Positions 18,043-27,663 are shown, numbered from the stretch's first letter. The stretch is DNA of 64,000 nucleotides from Prochlorococcus sp. AG-363-C02 (GCA_003278345.1 QCFH01000002.1:62001-126000), one strand, 5' to 3'. Numbers and translations: made by a program. Notes: generated by a model from the sequence alone, not told the origin.

Positions 18043-19080
18043 CTATCTTTTTAAGATTAAATATCTTAAATAATAAAGGGGAAGAGTAAATATAAACCTT
18101 AGCAGCTTCTTTAAAAAGATTAGATATCTGAAAAACTTAAGGAATCCAATCATATGCTCCTTTAATAATAATGGAGAGATAAATGATGAGTAACTAGTAT
18201 AATTTCTTAAGGGCTTTGTTGATAATAAAAGACCTCTTCCTCTGGGTGGATACCTTACCCAATTATGAAAATAAATATCACTAGATCTATTCCATAAATA
18301 ACCTATTTGCTTAGTAGGTAATACTAGAATATTCTTATCTAAATAATATAGATATTCCTCATATGTACAATCTTTACTAAGCTTTAAATTTGAATTCTTA
18401 ATGATATTGATCCATACCCATTGTTCCATTTGCTGATCATTTTTAAATATCTCATGTGGTTTTATATGTCTTAAATGCCACCAAAATAAAAATCTTGTAT
18501 TTGGCACTATTCTATATGGAATAGTATTTATTAGATTTAATGGTATCGTAAAAAACTGATCTGATATACAGAACCTTCTAAGTAAATTTGTTGACTGATC
18601 TGTTGTTATGAATGAATATCTTTTATTTAAAGAAGGTACAGATTCTAGATAATTAATAAAGTCTTCTAAAATAAGAAAAATATCTTTTCTCATTCTTGTA
18701 AAATACTCGTATCTATATAGATTATTTTCTTTTAAATAATGAGCAATTGATTGAAGTTCACAAAACAAATAATTTTCAGCCTTAATTCCAATTGGCACAT
18801 CTTCTTCTTTACATATCATTGGTATCTTATGAATAGATCGATTTAATTTAGATTTTTCTAGATCATTTCGGTCAGTTATACCTATAATCAAATCACTTGA
18901 TTTAGTAAGCTCTGATAGATAATTTAATTGATCACATAGTACATTCGTTATACCCATTCCACAGAATACAACTATATGTTTCAATTTACTTTCAACAAGA
19001 TATTCTGCTTGCTTATTAATATTTATATATTGATTAATTTCAATAAAATATTTTTCCTTATCTTGAAATGTTTCCGTCAT
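18043..19080 (-). CDS. WavE-like lipopolysaccharide synthesis protein (divergent), first of three
   Basis: The 345-residue protein has YFTRMRKDIFL near residue 130, matching the [KR]xRxD core of the WavE family. RYSFITTDQSTN and CISDQFFTIP correspond to the family's later conserved blocks. WavE is needed for lipopolysaccharide core synthesis in Vibrio cholerae and the family is GT-A-like, but the reaction is unknown. The first 60 residues lack the QGP strand seen in the two neighbours, and the C-terminus is basic and hydrophobic. It is the last gene of a minus-strand run with two similar genes upstream and ends 30 bases from the convergent sxtK-like gene. A different glycosyltransferase family cannot be excluded. 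Confidence 0.6.
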   Translation of the reverse strand: MTETFQDKEKYFIEINQYININKQAEYLVESKLKHIVVFCGMGITNVLCDQLNYLSELTKSSDLIIGITDRNDLEKSKLNRSIHKIPMICKEEDVPIGIKAENYLFCELQSIAHYLKENNLYRYEYFTRMRKDIFLILEDFINYLESVPSLNKRYSFITTDQSTNLLRRFCISDQFFTIPLNLINTIPYRIVPNTRFLFWWHLRHIKPHEIFKNDQQMEQWVWINIIKNSNLKLSKDCTYEEYLYYLDKNILVLPTKQIGYLWNRSSDIYFHNWVRYPPRGRGLLLSTKPLRNYTSYSSFISPLLLKEHMIGFLKFFRYLIFLKKLLRFIFTLPLYYLRYLILKR

Positions 19081-19086
19081 TTTAAA

Positions 19087-20250
19087 TTAAAATAATAGTT
19101 CATCTCTATTAAGAGAATCTGCATAATTAATTATTTTATCTTTATAAGATTCATCATATAATAAACTTAACCAATTTAATCTTGTTAGTCTCATAACGGG
19201 TATAGGATTATTATTCTGATCTGCATCCTCATAATAAGAGGGTAATGTAGTTATATTACTTTTTAACCAGTACAGATCCAATTCTTCAGGATCTACAATA
19301 TAAACACTGTCTCTTATAATGTCTAGATATTTAGATAAGGCCTTATTATATTCTGAAAAGTCAATAACTCTTTTTTCGCTCATATCATTAATCAAACAGT
19401 TTTTTCTATATGAATTAAAAAACCATTGTTCTCCAAAGAACTCTGTAAAAGTTGTTGTAAACTTTGTAGATTTAAGCAACAATCCTCTCTCATCTTTCTC
19501 AATCAAGTCTGGCTCAACATTTACCTCAGACATAACCTCTTTTAATTCTCTGAATGGCAAAGTGAACATTCTTTTTAATTGAGATGCATAACATATATAC
19601 AAATGATCAGATATATTATTTATTTTAATTAATAGGCTATTATTGGATATAGCGCCTAATCTAAAACCATCCTTTGATATATCTGAAATATGAGTTTTAT
19701 GTATAGATGGGATAGCAGAAAGTGCAAGCTCATTAAAAATTCTCATATCTGATCTGGTTTTAATAACAATATCCTCATCATCGATCATATCTAAAGCTTT
19801 TTGAATACTTGATAAATGACTATTTTCATTTCCTAAACCAATAACCGTAGGCTTAGGGTGAACAACTGTAATAGCACGCTTAAAATCTTTTATCTCTTGA
19901 CTAGTTGATACAATAATTCGAGATACACCACAAGAGCTATACCAATCAATAGTGCCTTGTATAAATGCCCTGTCAGAGATAGGGCCTTGAATAATAATAC
20001 TCAAATTACTAGTATCCGAATTGATTGGATACAATCTCTTGGGATACTTTGGATAAACCTTAAATTCAGTAAGTAATCTTGATTCCTTATTTTTTTGTGA
20101 AGAAACTCTTAAAGCTTGTAGGAAAAGGTATATAAATCTTTCATTAGAACTATTTAAAATACTTCTAATAATATAAACAATCAATCCCAGGATGCTTTTA
20201 AAATATCTCCTGAGAACAACAGCAATTGTACTTTTAGAGTAATTAATCAA
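19087..20250 (-). CDS. WavE-family lipopolysaccharide synthesis protein, second of three
   Basis: The 387-residue protein has the clearest WavE pattern of the three. SIIIQGPISDRAFIQGTIDW is near residue 85, followed by SRIIVST, IVIKTRSDMRIFN near 160, and FGEQWFFNSYRKN near 275. The family is involved in lipopolysaccharide core or O-chain synthesis and looks like a cytoplasmic GT-A enzyme. The start is a TTG. The next gene begins 6 bases after its stop, so they are cotranscribed. The 406 bases upstream are gene-free and contain a long dyad. Confidence 0.75.
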   Translation of the reverse strand: MINYSKSTIAVVLRRYFKSILGLIVYIIRSILNSSNERFIYLFLQALRVSSQKNKESRLLTEFKVYPKYPKRLYPINSDTSNLSIIIQGPISDRAFIQGTIDWYSSCGVSRIIVSTSQEIKDFKRAITVVHPKPTVIGLGNENSHLSSIQKALDMIDDEDIVIKTRSDMRIFNELALSAIPSIHKTHISDISKDGFRLGAISNNSLLIKINNISDHLYICYASQLKRMFTLPFRELKEVMSEVNVEPDLIEKDERGLLLKSTKFTTTFTEFFGEQWFFNSYRKNCLINDMSEKRVIDFSEYNKALSKYLDIIRDSVYIVDPEELDLYWLKSNITTLPSYYEDADQNNNPIPVMRLTRLNWLSLLYDESYKDKIINYADSLNRDELLF

Positions 20251-20656
20251 ATTAATTCTATATTCAATAAAACCTTAACACGTAACATCATTTATTAGTA
20301 GGTAAATATTAAGAAAGATATGAATCGATAATTCAAACTTGCTGCTATAAATTAGGTAATAGCTGTTTGTGTATAAAGCTACAAAATAAAGATATATTAA
20401 AGAGAGTAGGTATAGCTTTAGTTGATTATTTAATTAACTAAAGGAGAAATAGTCACTCAATAAAGATAGGTATTAGTCGATAAATATAGTTGAATCTAAA
20501 ATTAATAATTTAGATAAAATTTATACTTCTCAAATATAATATTTTTATTTATACTTAAATTTATGGATTTTAATGTTATCTTGTTATATAGTTGCTTAAT
20601 GTAAATAATAAGTAAATTCTATACTTATTCAATGTTTGTTAATATTATTAATCGAG
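20251..20656. other. Gene-free intergenic region between two WavE-like genes
   Basis: The region is 406 bases long, very AT-rich, with frequent stops in all frames and no credible ORF. It contains the dyad at 20,416-20,443. Since both flanking genes point leftward, it must hold the leader and probably the promoter of the 19,087-20,250 gene. Confidence 0.5.
20416..20443. repeat. 28-base near-perfect dyad
   Basis: From CTTTAGTTGATTA to the complementary TAATTAACTAAAG the two 13-base arms pair fully apart from one G-T pair, with a two-base centre. As RNA it could fold into a 12-pair hairpin with a 4-base loop. No U-run follows on either strand, so it does not look like an intrinsic terminator. 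It lies about 170-190 bases upstream of the WavE-like gene at 19,087-20,250 and may be an operator or an RNA leader element. Confidence 0.5.
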
Positions 20657-21571
20657 TTAGAATCTAAGAGGAATACTTTGTAAAAGTTTCATCCTTAAAT
20701 GAAAGAAAAGCAATCTTAAAACTGGCGGATAAAGAATAAGTAAATTTAAATAGCCCCTATTTAATAAAAAGATTTCAAAGGAACCTAGAATAAGTAATGA
20801 ATAAGGATTAAGATACCATGTTCTTATGTTAGATTTATACTTTATTGATTGTAGGCCAGATTTCCTGAATGGAGTTATAAAGAAGTTCCTGTTTAAATAT
20901 AAAGCATAATTAACAGAAGATTCTCTTGTGATTTTGATCCAAGGTCTTCGAAACTTTAGTTCTGGCTGATCTTTATTAAGTTTTTTAGACCAACAATTAC
21001 TCCAGATAGCTTGTTCATTTTGAGCAATTCTCCAAAAAATTAAGTTATTGAATTGACTAGGTTGTTCTGCCTTAACCTTACTTTCATCAACCTCTCTAAG
21101 TTGGAGATATTTTCTAAGCTGATCTGGTGTTCCTGCGAAAAACCAATCTGATATGTGATTGGGTAACAAAACAGGACTAATTAATCTGGGTGAAGTTGTA
21201 TTTATATTAACTGACCATATCTTATCTTTACTTAATGCTTTTTTGAATTGTTTTAAAAAAAGATCCTTACTAGTAAGTTTAATGTCATTTCTAAGTCTTA
21301 TAATATAATCATATTCGTTAGAATATTTGTTAAGTAGATATTTATTTGAAATTATTTGCCTCATTATATTTATAGAGACTCCATCATTAGTCTCTAAAGT
21401 TCCAGGATCTTCTAATATATCAATCTTTATATTAGAGGATGCGTCGATATTAAAGCTAGTAAGTGGCCAGCTTATCATAACAATATCAAAATCTAACTCT
21501 AAAAATGATTCTGCACATTCTAATGTTTTTTTATTAAGTGGGCCCTGAAAGGCTATAAGAGTTTTTTTCAT
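20657..21571 (-). CDS. WavE-like lipopolysaccharide synthesis protein, third of three
   Basis: Taken from the ATG at 21,571, the protein has 304 residues and begins MKKTLIAFQGPLNKKTLECA, matching the QGP strand of the WavE family. YDYIIRLRNDIKL follows near residue 100, with ISDWFFAGTPDQL near 155 and AQNEQAIWSNCW near 195. An upstream TTG at 21,670 would add 33 poorly conserved residues and overlap the previous gene by 10 bases, so the ATG is preferred. Motif spacing agrees with the other two copies, but the overall sequence is quite different, suggesting old duplication or separate acquisition. Confidence 0.68.
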   Translation of the reverse strand: MKKTLIAFQGPLNKKTLECAESFLELDFDIVMISWPLTSFNIDASSNIKIDILEDPGTLETNDGVSINIMRQIISNKYLLNKYSNEYDYIIRLRNDIKLTSKDLFLKQFKKALSKDKIWSVNINTTSPRLISPVLLPNHISDWFFAGTPDQLRKYLQLREVDESKVKAEQPSQFNNLIFWRIAQNEQAIWSNCWSKKLNKDQPELKFRRPWIKITRESSVNYALYLNRNFFITPFRKSGLQSIKYKSNIRTWYLNPYSLLILGSFEIFLLNRGYLNLLILYPPVLRLLFFHLRMKLLQSIPLRF

Positions 21572-21660
21572 AGTACTTTGACAAAGAAGTAGAAATAAAT
21601 AATAAAATTTGTGGGAATCTTTTTCTTTATTGTGGACTAAGCTAACTGTTTTTCGTACAT

Positions 21661-22743
21661 TTATAACCAATCTATATAAGGCTTTTTAAATTTTTCATAT
21701 GTTGTGGAAAAAGAAATGGTATCGATAACTGTTCGTAAATTCTTAAGATTAGAATTAAATATACCGTATTTCTCCAGATTTTCATGTTGTATAAATGGTG
21801 TAGTAAAAATTATAGGTATTCCAGATAAGTTAAATTCTACTACTTTAAACAGATAACCAGACGTTTGTATCGTATTAATGAGAAGACAGGTTGTTTCTAT
21901 CATTAATTGCTTAAGCTTTTCTTCTGAAACAGTTCCTAATACATTTATTCTATCAGAATTATATCTACAAAATTCTGATGTCCCATAACCAATTACTGTG
22001 ACTTGATATGGAAATTGACTAATTTGTATATAATTAAGTAATTTTCTAAGCCCTTCTCTTGTGGGATGATTATATGTTGTACCAATTAGAAGGATATTTT
22101 TTTGATTTAGTAATTTATTTTTTTGCTGTAATTTCCTTTCTTCGGCTATCTCAGAATAATTTTTGAAGCTTGAATTTGTTGGATAAGATGGTAATAGAAA
22201 AGAGCTAATTTGATGGCAATCTAAGATTGCTTTGTCAAATATGGATACTGTTGTAACACTCTTTGCATTTTGATATGCCTTAATTTCTAAAGAGTACTTG
22301 TAGTAATTTTCTTTAAAATATCCGTCAGAATTAGCTTTTGGAGCTAAGTATTCTATATTTTGCGGAAAAATATGATAATGTATTTTTAAAGAAGATAAAT
22401 AATACATAATTAATATTGAAATTGTTGTTCCACCTTCAAAAATATATTCCATAGATTTATTCCTATTTATAACGCGCATAATATACGACGTTTTTAGTAT
22501 GAATAAAAACGCACCTTTTATAGTTACACCTTTGAGAAAAAATAAATAAGTTGCAAAGAAAAAAAGCTTTAAGCTAATTATTGGGGATGAAATAGAATAT
22601 TTAATAGATTTTCGTATCGAAAGATAAGGGTTTAGTGATATACAATTATATTCTTCAAGCAATTCCTGGATCTGAAGACTTCTTTTTACGCCACCATGTG
22701 ATTCTTCTTTACCTAAAAAAGGAGAAAAGTAAATATATGGCAA
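21661..22743 (-). CDS. Glycosyltransferase, GT4-like (GT-B fold)
   Basis: The 360-residue protein begins PYIYFSPFLGKEESHGGVKRS, a common GT4 N-terminus with a Gly-Gly donor loop. NILLIGTTYNHPTREGL is near 215, VTVIGYG near 250, and NVLGTVSEEKLKQLM near 270, followed by FKVVEFNLSGIPIIFTT with the E of the nucleotide-binding region. These steps correspond to the C-terminal Rossmann domain. The start is TTG. It is the first gene of the leftward run with the WavE-like genes and probably builds the same structure. Sugar donor unknown. Confidence 0.75.
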   Translation of the reverse strand: MPYIYFSPFLGKEESHGGVKRSLQIQELLEEYNCISLNPYLSIRKSIKYSISSPIISLKLFFFATYLFFLKGVTIKGAFLFILKTSYIMRVINRNKSMEYIFEGGTTISILIMYYLSSLKIHYHIFPQNIEYLAPKANSDGYFKENYYKYSLEIKAYQNAKSVTTVSIFDKAILDCHQISSFLLPSYPTNSSFKNYSEIAEERKLQQKNKLLNQKNILLIGTTYNHPTREGLRKLLNYIQISQFPYQVTVIGYGTSEFCRYNSDRINVLGTVSEEKLKQLMIETTCLLINTIQTSGYLFKVVEFNLSGIPIIFTTPFIQHENLEKYGIFNSNLKNLRTVIDTISFSTTYEKFKKPYIDWL

Positions 22744-23101
22744 TTGCTTAGATTCATTAAACTAAACTTTAAGCTATATAAGCTGGTTAAATATTGTTTG
22801 TAACAAAAGGATAGGAATAATTACAGGCAATGTTTCTAAGTCTGAGTATCATTATCGTTAATAACGATATAAAGTCTTTTCTAGAATAAAATAATATGTT
22901 TATCAATTTACTGGATTATAATAAAAAATTTATTCCATTCTTTGCAATTCTAAATAGATAAGTGATATATGGATATTGTGTAGCTTAAAAACAATTATTT
23001 CTTTCTCTTTTAAATAAAATATATTATTAAAAAAAACAGATCTTAAATATACTTTAAATTATAAGCTTAAGTGCTAGTGTAAGGAAAGAGGTCTAAGTTT
23101 T
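22744..23101. other. Gene-free divergent intergenic region with a palindrome
   Basis: The 358-base AT-rich region separates the leftward glycosyltransferase/WavE run from the rightward nucleotide-sugar operon, so it should contain both promoters. No ORF of note was seen. It contains the palindrome at 22,853-22,869 and a purine-rich ribosome-binding segment AGGAAAGAGG at about 23,081-23,090, upstream of the ATG at 23,102. Confidence 0.5.
22853..22869. promoter_or_regulatory. Palindrome, possible operator between divergent operons
   Basis: The sequence TATCGTTAATAACGATA has perfect 8-base arms around one central base. A dyad with such a short centre is more like a protein-binding site than an RNA hairpin. 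Its place between two divergent operons suits a shared regulator, but none is identified in the window. Confidence 0.4.
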
Positions 23102-24349
23102 ATGCAATTTTTAAATAGAAAACTTAATACTTGTATTATCACTGCTGGTGGAGAAGGAAGTAGATTAAAGACAATAACAAAGGGAATGCCTAAACCATTA
23201 TTTCCTATTGATGGTATTTCTTGTCTAGAAAGGAGTATAAAACTGGTTAAAGGCTTTAATATAAAAAATATATTCATACTGACTTGTTACAGGAAAGAAT
23301 TGCTTATAGATAAAGTTAATGAGTATAATAAGAAATATCTATTAAATATAAAGGTAATTCAGGAAGATTCTCCACTTGGTGAATGCGGTGGGTTATGGCT
23401 TTTAAAAAAAGAATTAAAAGATGAAATTCTACTTATTAATGCTGACCTTATATGGAATATAGATATAAAAAGATTTTTTACATTTCATATTGAACATGAT
23501 AGTGATGTAACTCTATTAACACATGCCTGTACACATGCAAAAGACTCTGATCTGCTTTCAGAGAGTTCAAATAAGCAAATACTTAACTTTAGCCTTAAGC
23601 CACATAAAAATAATATCATTCCAAATATGTATTTAGGTAATTCTGGTATAGCATTATTTAATTCAAAAATTTTAAGTAAAATAAATCCACCAAAAGAAAA
23701 GCCATCTTTTTGTAATCATATCCTTAATAATATAAATACTTCTAATTTAAAAGTATTTAGTTATAACACATCAGAGTTTGTTAAAGATATTGGAACACCA
23801 GAAAGATTTGTTCAAGTTGAGAGAATTTTAGAAAGTAACTTAGTGAATTCGAAATCCTATATAAACAAACAAAAATGCCTATTTATAGATAGAGATAACA
23901 CTTTGATAGAATGCGCTGATAAAGAATATATTATAAATATAAATCAAGTTAAACTGATGAAAGATAATATTAGTAAAATTGCTCTTATTAGAAATAAATA
24001 TGATTTAGCAATAATTATTACTAATCAACCACAAATTTCGATGGGGCTAGCAAGTTGGGATAAGGTGATTTCAATAAACTCATATGTTATTCAAAAATGC
24101 TTGGCGTTAGGGTTGAAAATAGATACATTTAGCTTATGCCCTCATCATTACCACTCTGGTTTTGATGGCGAAATTATAGAACTTAAGCAAGACTGTTTTT
24201 GCAGGAAACCAAAGCCAGGTTTATTTTTAAAAGAATCTTATTTTAGAAATATTGAATTAAGTGAGAGTGTCATGATAGGAGATAGCGAAACTGATGAGAT
24301 CGCATCCTTAAGAGCAGGTTGTAATTTTATCAATGTGTCAAATCTATAG
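23102..24349 (+). CDS. Fusion of HddC-like nucleotidyltransferase and GmhB-like phosphatase
   Basis: Residues 1-240 are a sugar-1-phosphate nucleotidyltransferase (ITAGGEGSRL, MPKPLFPIDG, LINADLIWN with the metal Asp). Residues 258-415 are a HAD phosphatase of the GmhB type: FIDRDNTLIE, IITNQPQ, the Cys/His loop CPHHYHSGF...CFCRKPKPG, and IGDSETDEIAS. The fusion would remove the second phosphate from a sugar bisphosphate and then attach a nucleotide. It heads a plus-strand operon that includes a GHMP kinase at 27,664-28,650, which completes the heptose-type set. The first such set in the window is three separate genes at 4,902-7,807. A purine-rich ribosome-binding site precedes the ATG. Confidence 0.85.
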   Translation: MQFLNRKLNTCIITAGGEGSRLKTITKGMPKPLFPIDGISCLERSIKLVKGFNIKNIFILTCYRKELLIDKVNEYNKKYLLNIKVIQEDSPLGECGGLWLLKKELKDEILLINADLIWNIDIKRFFTFHIEHDSDVTLLTHACTHAKDSDLLSESSNKQILNFSLKPHKNNIIPNMYLGNSGIALFNSKILSKINPPKEKPSFCNHILNNINTSNLKVFSYNTSEFVKDIGTPERFVQVERILESNLVNSKSYINKQKCLFIDRDNTLIECADKEYIININQVKLMKDNISKIALIRNKYDLAIIITNQPQISMGLASWDKVISINSYVIQKCLALGLKIDTFSLCPHHYHSGFDGEIIELKQDCFCRKPKPGLFLKESYFRNIELSESVMIGDSETDEIASLRAGCNFINVSNL

Positions 24350-24462
24350 AGAAAAGCAAAAGATTTAATTATATTTGAAAATATAGAATTCAAATAATTC
24401 TAATATATTCAAATCCTACATTGCGATAGATATGATAGTATTTAATTTGAATATGTTCGAAG

Positions 24463-25701
24463 ATGGAAGCGATTCCTTATAAAACCTCATATAAAAGATG
24501 CTGGGCCTGCTCTAATCAGACAACACCAATCTATAGTCTCGATAATTTTCCATTCACAGGCAGATTTCCTAAAGAGGATGAAGTTTCTTTAAGAGGAAAT
24601 CTAACTTTCTCTATGTGCAACACATGTTCTCTAATACAACTTGAGCAAGCGTATTCTCCTGAAGATTTATATAGCGAATACTACTACTACAGTTCTATTA
24701 ATAATACAATGAGGTTACATTTAACTAATCTAGTATCTGACATTGTAAATCAATATGGAACAAAACCTCCTGGTCAATGGTTAGACATAGGCTGTAATGA
24801 CGGCTATACACTGAGTATTGCAAAGGCTATTGGCTGGGATACAGTTGGTATAGATCCATCTAATATTATAGGAAAATATTATAATTCATTATACTCAAAT
24901 GGTAATTTTATAAATGATATATTTCCTTCAGATAAATTAGTTAATGATTACTCTTTTGATATAATTACATCCATATCAATGTTCTACGACATACACAATC
25001 TAAAAGAATTTATTAATAAAATAGAAAGTCATCTTAAAGAAGATGGTATTTGGATTGTAGAAATGAACTACACAAAAGATATGATACTTAATAATGGTTA
25101 TGATATGATTAGTCATGAGCATATAACCTACTATACCCTGAATACATTTAATAAGTTAATACAAAAGTATTCAAATGTTTTACAAGTATATAATTGTAAC
25201 TTCTCAAGTATAAATGGAGGCTCTATACGTATTTTTATAGATAAATCAAAAAGGAGAGTAAAAAGCATTGTTAATCAAACTATTCAAGATGAAAACAATT
25301 CTGGGCTTCATTCATTGAGTTTTATAAAAAGTTATTTTGATTCAATAAATAATCACGCCCATAATGTAACTGAATTTGTTAAAGGTGTAATAGAAAAAGG
25401 TAAGAGAGTCTCTATATATGGAGCTTCTACAAGAGGAAATAGCAACTTACTTATCAGTGATCTTGGTAAAGGCATGATAGAGTATGCCTATGAAAAGAAT
25501 GAAGATAAAATAGGAAGATATTGTCCAGGTTCAGATATCTTAATCAAAAATGAAAATACACTACTTGATGACCAACCTGATTACCTAATTGTAATGCCTT
25601 ATAGCTTTATTAATGAGTTTATAGAAAAAGAGCAAGAATATTTAAAAAGAGGAGGAAAAATGGTTACTCTAGTGCCAGAAATAAAAATATATGAAAATTA
25701 A
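24463..25701 (+). CDS. Nucleotide-sugar C-methyltransferase (TylC3/NovU type)
   Basis: The 412-residue protein has an N-terminal zinc-binding part (CWACSNQ, and CNTCSLIQ at about 43-50). The SAM-binding motif WLDIGCNDGYTL comes near 106, then MISHEHITYYTL (the His-Glu-His active-site area) near 220, and a C-terminal domain with SIYGASTRGNSNL near 318. This is the architecture of the C-methyltransferases that act on the 4-keto sugar nucleotide. It sits between the activation fusion gene and the epimerase and dehydratase genes, so its substrate is likely the 4-keto product of the 26,629 enzyme. The product would be a branched-chain sugar. Confidence 0.88.
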   Translation: MEAIPYKTSYKRCWACSNQTTPIYSLDNFPFTGRFPKEDEVSLRGNLTFSMCNTCSLIQLEQAYSPEDLYSEYYYYSSINNTMRLHLTNLVSDIVNQYGTKPPGQWLDIGCNDGYTLSIAKAIGWDTVGIDPSNIIGKYYNSLYSNGNFINDIFPSDKLVNDYSFDIITSISMFYDIHNLKEFINKIESHLKEDGIWIVEMNYTKDMILNNGYDMISHEHITYYTLNTFNKLIQKYSNVLQVYNCNFSSINGGSIRIFIDKSKRRVKSIVNQTIQDENNSGLHSLSFIKSYFDSINNHAHNVTEFVKGVIEKGKRVSIYGASTRGNSNLLISDLGKGMIEYAYEKNEDKIGRYCPGSDILIKNENTLLDDQPDYLIVMPYSFINEFIEKEQEYLKRGGKMVTLVPEIKIYEN

Positions 25702-25705
25702 ATAA

Positions 25706-26551
25706 GTGAGAATTTTAATAGTTGGTAGTGAAGGGTTTTTAGGTTCTTATATATGCATAGAGTGCAAAAATTTAGGCCTTGATTATATTCCTATAAATAG
25801 AACTAATTGGACTGAATTGCTCAATGCTGGATTGGCAAATTGGTTCATATTAAATAAAATTACGACAATTATATTTTGTTGTGGTTATAGTAGCAGGTTT
25901 AAACCTCAAGAAATTGAACAAATTGCTGAGTTGGAGGCAGTAAATATATTACTTAAGGAAACAAACGCTAGATTTATATATTTAAGTTCTGCTCTAGTTT
26001 ATGGTTTAGGAAACAGCAATTTAAGTTTTCCTGATTTATCCGAAAGCTCTGCTGTAGAACCTACAGGTGCTTATGGAATGTATAAACGGATAATAGAACG
26101 TCTGATCCTTCAGGCTAATGAAAAAAATTGTATAATGAGATTAGTTTCCTGCATAGGTAAAAGAAAGAAAAGTGGCTTATTTACTAGCATTGAAAATCAA
26201 TTAAGAAATAAAAATAGTAAGATAAAAATGCTTCATGGTAATACAACTAGAGACTACCTATGGGTAGGTTATGCAGCAAAGTTGATTGTTAATATAGCTA
26301 TAAACAATAAGGCCACAGGTATATTTAATATAGGAAGTGGTAAAGGAATTAAGGTTAATGAAATAATAGGAAGATTAGCAAGTCACTATGATGTAATAAT
26401 TAAAAAGATAGAGTTCGGAAAACTTATGAATGAAGATCCCGAAAGATTAGTTCTAGATATTAGTAAGACTAAAAGAAATATTCCATTATATTTATCTAAA
26501 GAAGTTTTCAATTCCGATCAAATAAGTAGATACATTGAAGAAAAAGTTTAG
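25706..26551 (+). CDS. NAD-dependent epimerase/reductase (extended SDR)
   Basis: The 281-residue protein starts with GTG at 25,706, four bases after the previous stop. It has MRILIVGSEGFLGSY (GxxGxxG), YLSSALVYG (catalytic Ser) and YGMYKRIIE (YxxxK) and ends with a typical extended-SDR domain with IFNIGSGKG. It could reduce or epimerise the 4-keto sugar produced by the downstream dehydratase-like protein and modified by the upstream C-methyltransferase. Stereochemistry cannot be read from the sequence. Confidence 0.8.
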   Translation: MRILIVGSEGFLGSYICIECKNLGLDYIPINRTNWTELLNAGLANWFILNKITTIIFCCGYSSRFKPQEIEQIAELEAVNILLKETNARFIYLSSALVYGLGNSNLSFPDLSESSAVEPTGAYGMYKRIIERLILQANEKNCIMRLVSCIGKRKKSGLFTSIENQLRNKNSKIKMLHGNTTRDYLWVGYAAKLIVNIAINNKATGIFNIGSGKGIKVNEIIGRLASHYDVIIKKIEFGKLMNEDPERLVLDISKTKRNIPLYLSKEVFNSDQISRYIEEKV

Positions 26552-26628
26552 TTGGCCTGTAATTCACGGAAAAGTTACTTAAATTTTAATCATGGTATGA
26601 TTTAATTAAATATTGATAAATTAACCAT

Positions 26629-27660
26629 ATGAGAATTCTCATTACAGGTGCTACAGGCATGGTTGGTTCTCATCTAATTGATAAATGCATAGAAAATTCT
26701 GAGAGATATGAAAAAATTGTTTGTGCTTGCAGGTGGAGAAGTTCAGATGAAAATATTGGGCATATTTACTCTTCAAAACAAGTAAAGAATAAGCAAATTG
26801 TATTTGAACATATGGATATAAGAGATCCAATAAGTGTATCTAATATAATAAGTAAATATAATTCTTTTAACCAAGTATTTCATTTAGCTGCACAAAGCTA
26901 TCCCCAAGTTAGTTTTACTAGCCCTATAGAGACTCTAGAAACTAATATTATTGGCACCTATAATCTTTTAAACTTTCTAAAGGAAAAAAGTCCTGAAGCA
27001 AAGGTTCATGTATGTTCTTCTTCGGAAGTCTTTGGAAGAGTTCCAAAGAAATTTGTTCCAATAAATGAAAATGTACCCTTTCACCCAGCCAGTCCATATG
27101 CGATTTCAAAAGTAGGCACAGATTTAATTGGAAAGTATTTTTATGACGCATTCGGATTGAAAACCTTTTGCACAAGAATGTTTACACATACTGGTCCTAG
27201 AAGAGGAGATGTCTTTCACGAGTCTTCTTTTGCCAAACAAGTTGCTTTAATTGAAAAAGATGTAATTGATAGTAATACAGTAAAAGTAGGTAACCTTAAT
27301 AGTTTAAGAACATATGCAGATGTTAGAGATGCTGTTAACGCATACTATCTTCTTATGGATTCTGAAAAAACAGGCAATGGAGAGTCATATAATATTGGAG
27401 GTGACTATAGCTGCACTGTAGGAGAAACGCTTAATTTCTTCGTAAATAATTCCACTAAGAAAGACCTAATTAATATTATAGTTGACGAAGATAGATTAAG
27501 ACCTATTGATGCCGATCTACAAATACCTGATACAAGTAAGTTCAAAAAGGTTATTAAGTGGGAGCAAAAGTATAGCTATGAAGAGACAATGTTAGACTTG
27601 CTTAATTACTGGAGAAATAAAGTTAATAATGACAGCTCTAAATATGGACTAGTAAGATAA
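26629..27660 (+). CDS. GDP-sugar 4,6-dehydratase-like SDR (GMD family)
   Basis: The 343-residue protein has ITGATGMVGSH at the N-terminus, LAAQSYPQVSF, CSSSEVFG (Ser and Glu of the dehydratase triad) and SPYAISKVG (YxxxK). THTGPRRGD follows, then LRTYADVRDAV and the end signature LRPIDADLQIPD. It belongs with GDP-mannose 4,6-dehydratase and its relatives, including DmhA, which acts on GDP-manno-heptose. With heptose-type kinase, phosphatase and nucleotidyltransferase in the same operon, GDP-heptose is a plausible substrate. GDP-mannose is the alternative, since manC lies at 34,892-36,319. The next gene starts 4 bases after the stop. Confidence 0.82.
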   Translation: MRILITGATGMVGSHLIDKCIENSERYEKIVCACRWRSSDENIGHIYSSKQVKNKQIVFEHMDIRDPISVSNIISKYNSFNQVFHLAAQSYPQVSFTSPIETLETNIIGTYNLLNFLKEKSPEAKVHVCSSSEVFGRVPKKFVPINENVPFHPASPYAISKVGTDLIGKYFYDAFGLKTFCTRMFTHTGPRRGDVFHESSFAKQVALIEKDVIDSNTVKVGNLNSLRTYADVRDAVNAYYLLMDSEKTGNGESYNIGGDYSCTVGETLNFFVNNSTKKDLINIIVDEDRLRPIDADLQIPDTSKFKKVIKWEQKYSYEETMLDLLNYWRNKVNNDSSKYGLVR

Positions 27661-27663
27661 AAT

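Noticed and set aside
18019-18046. Inverted repeat ATAGCT-A-AGCTAT followed by a T-run
   Set aside because: The usable stem is only about four pairs with a five-base loop. It is too weak to call a terminator with confidence.
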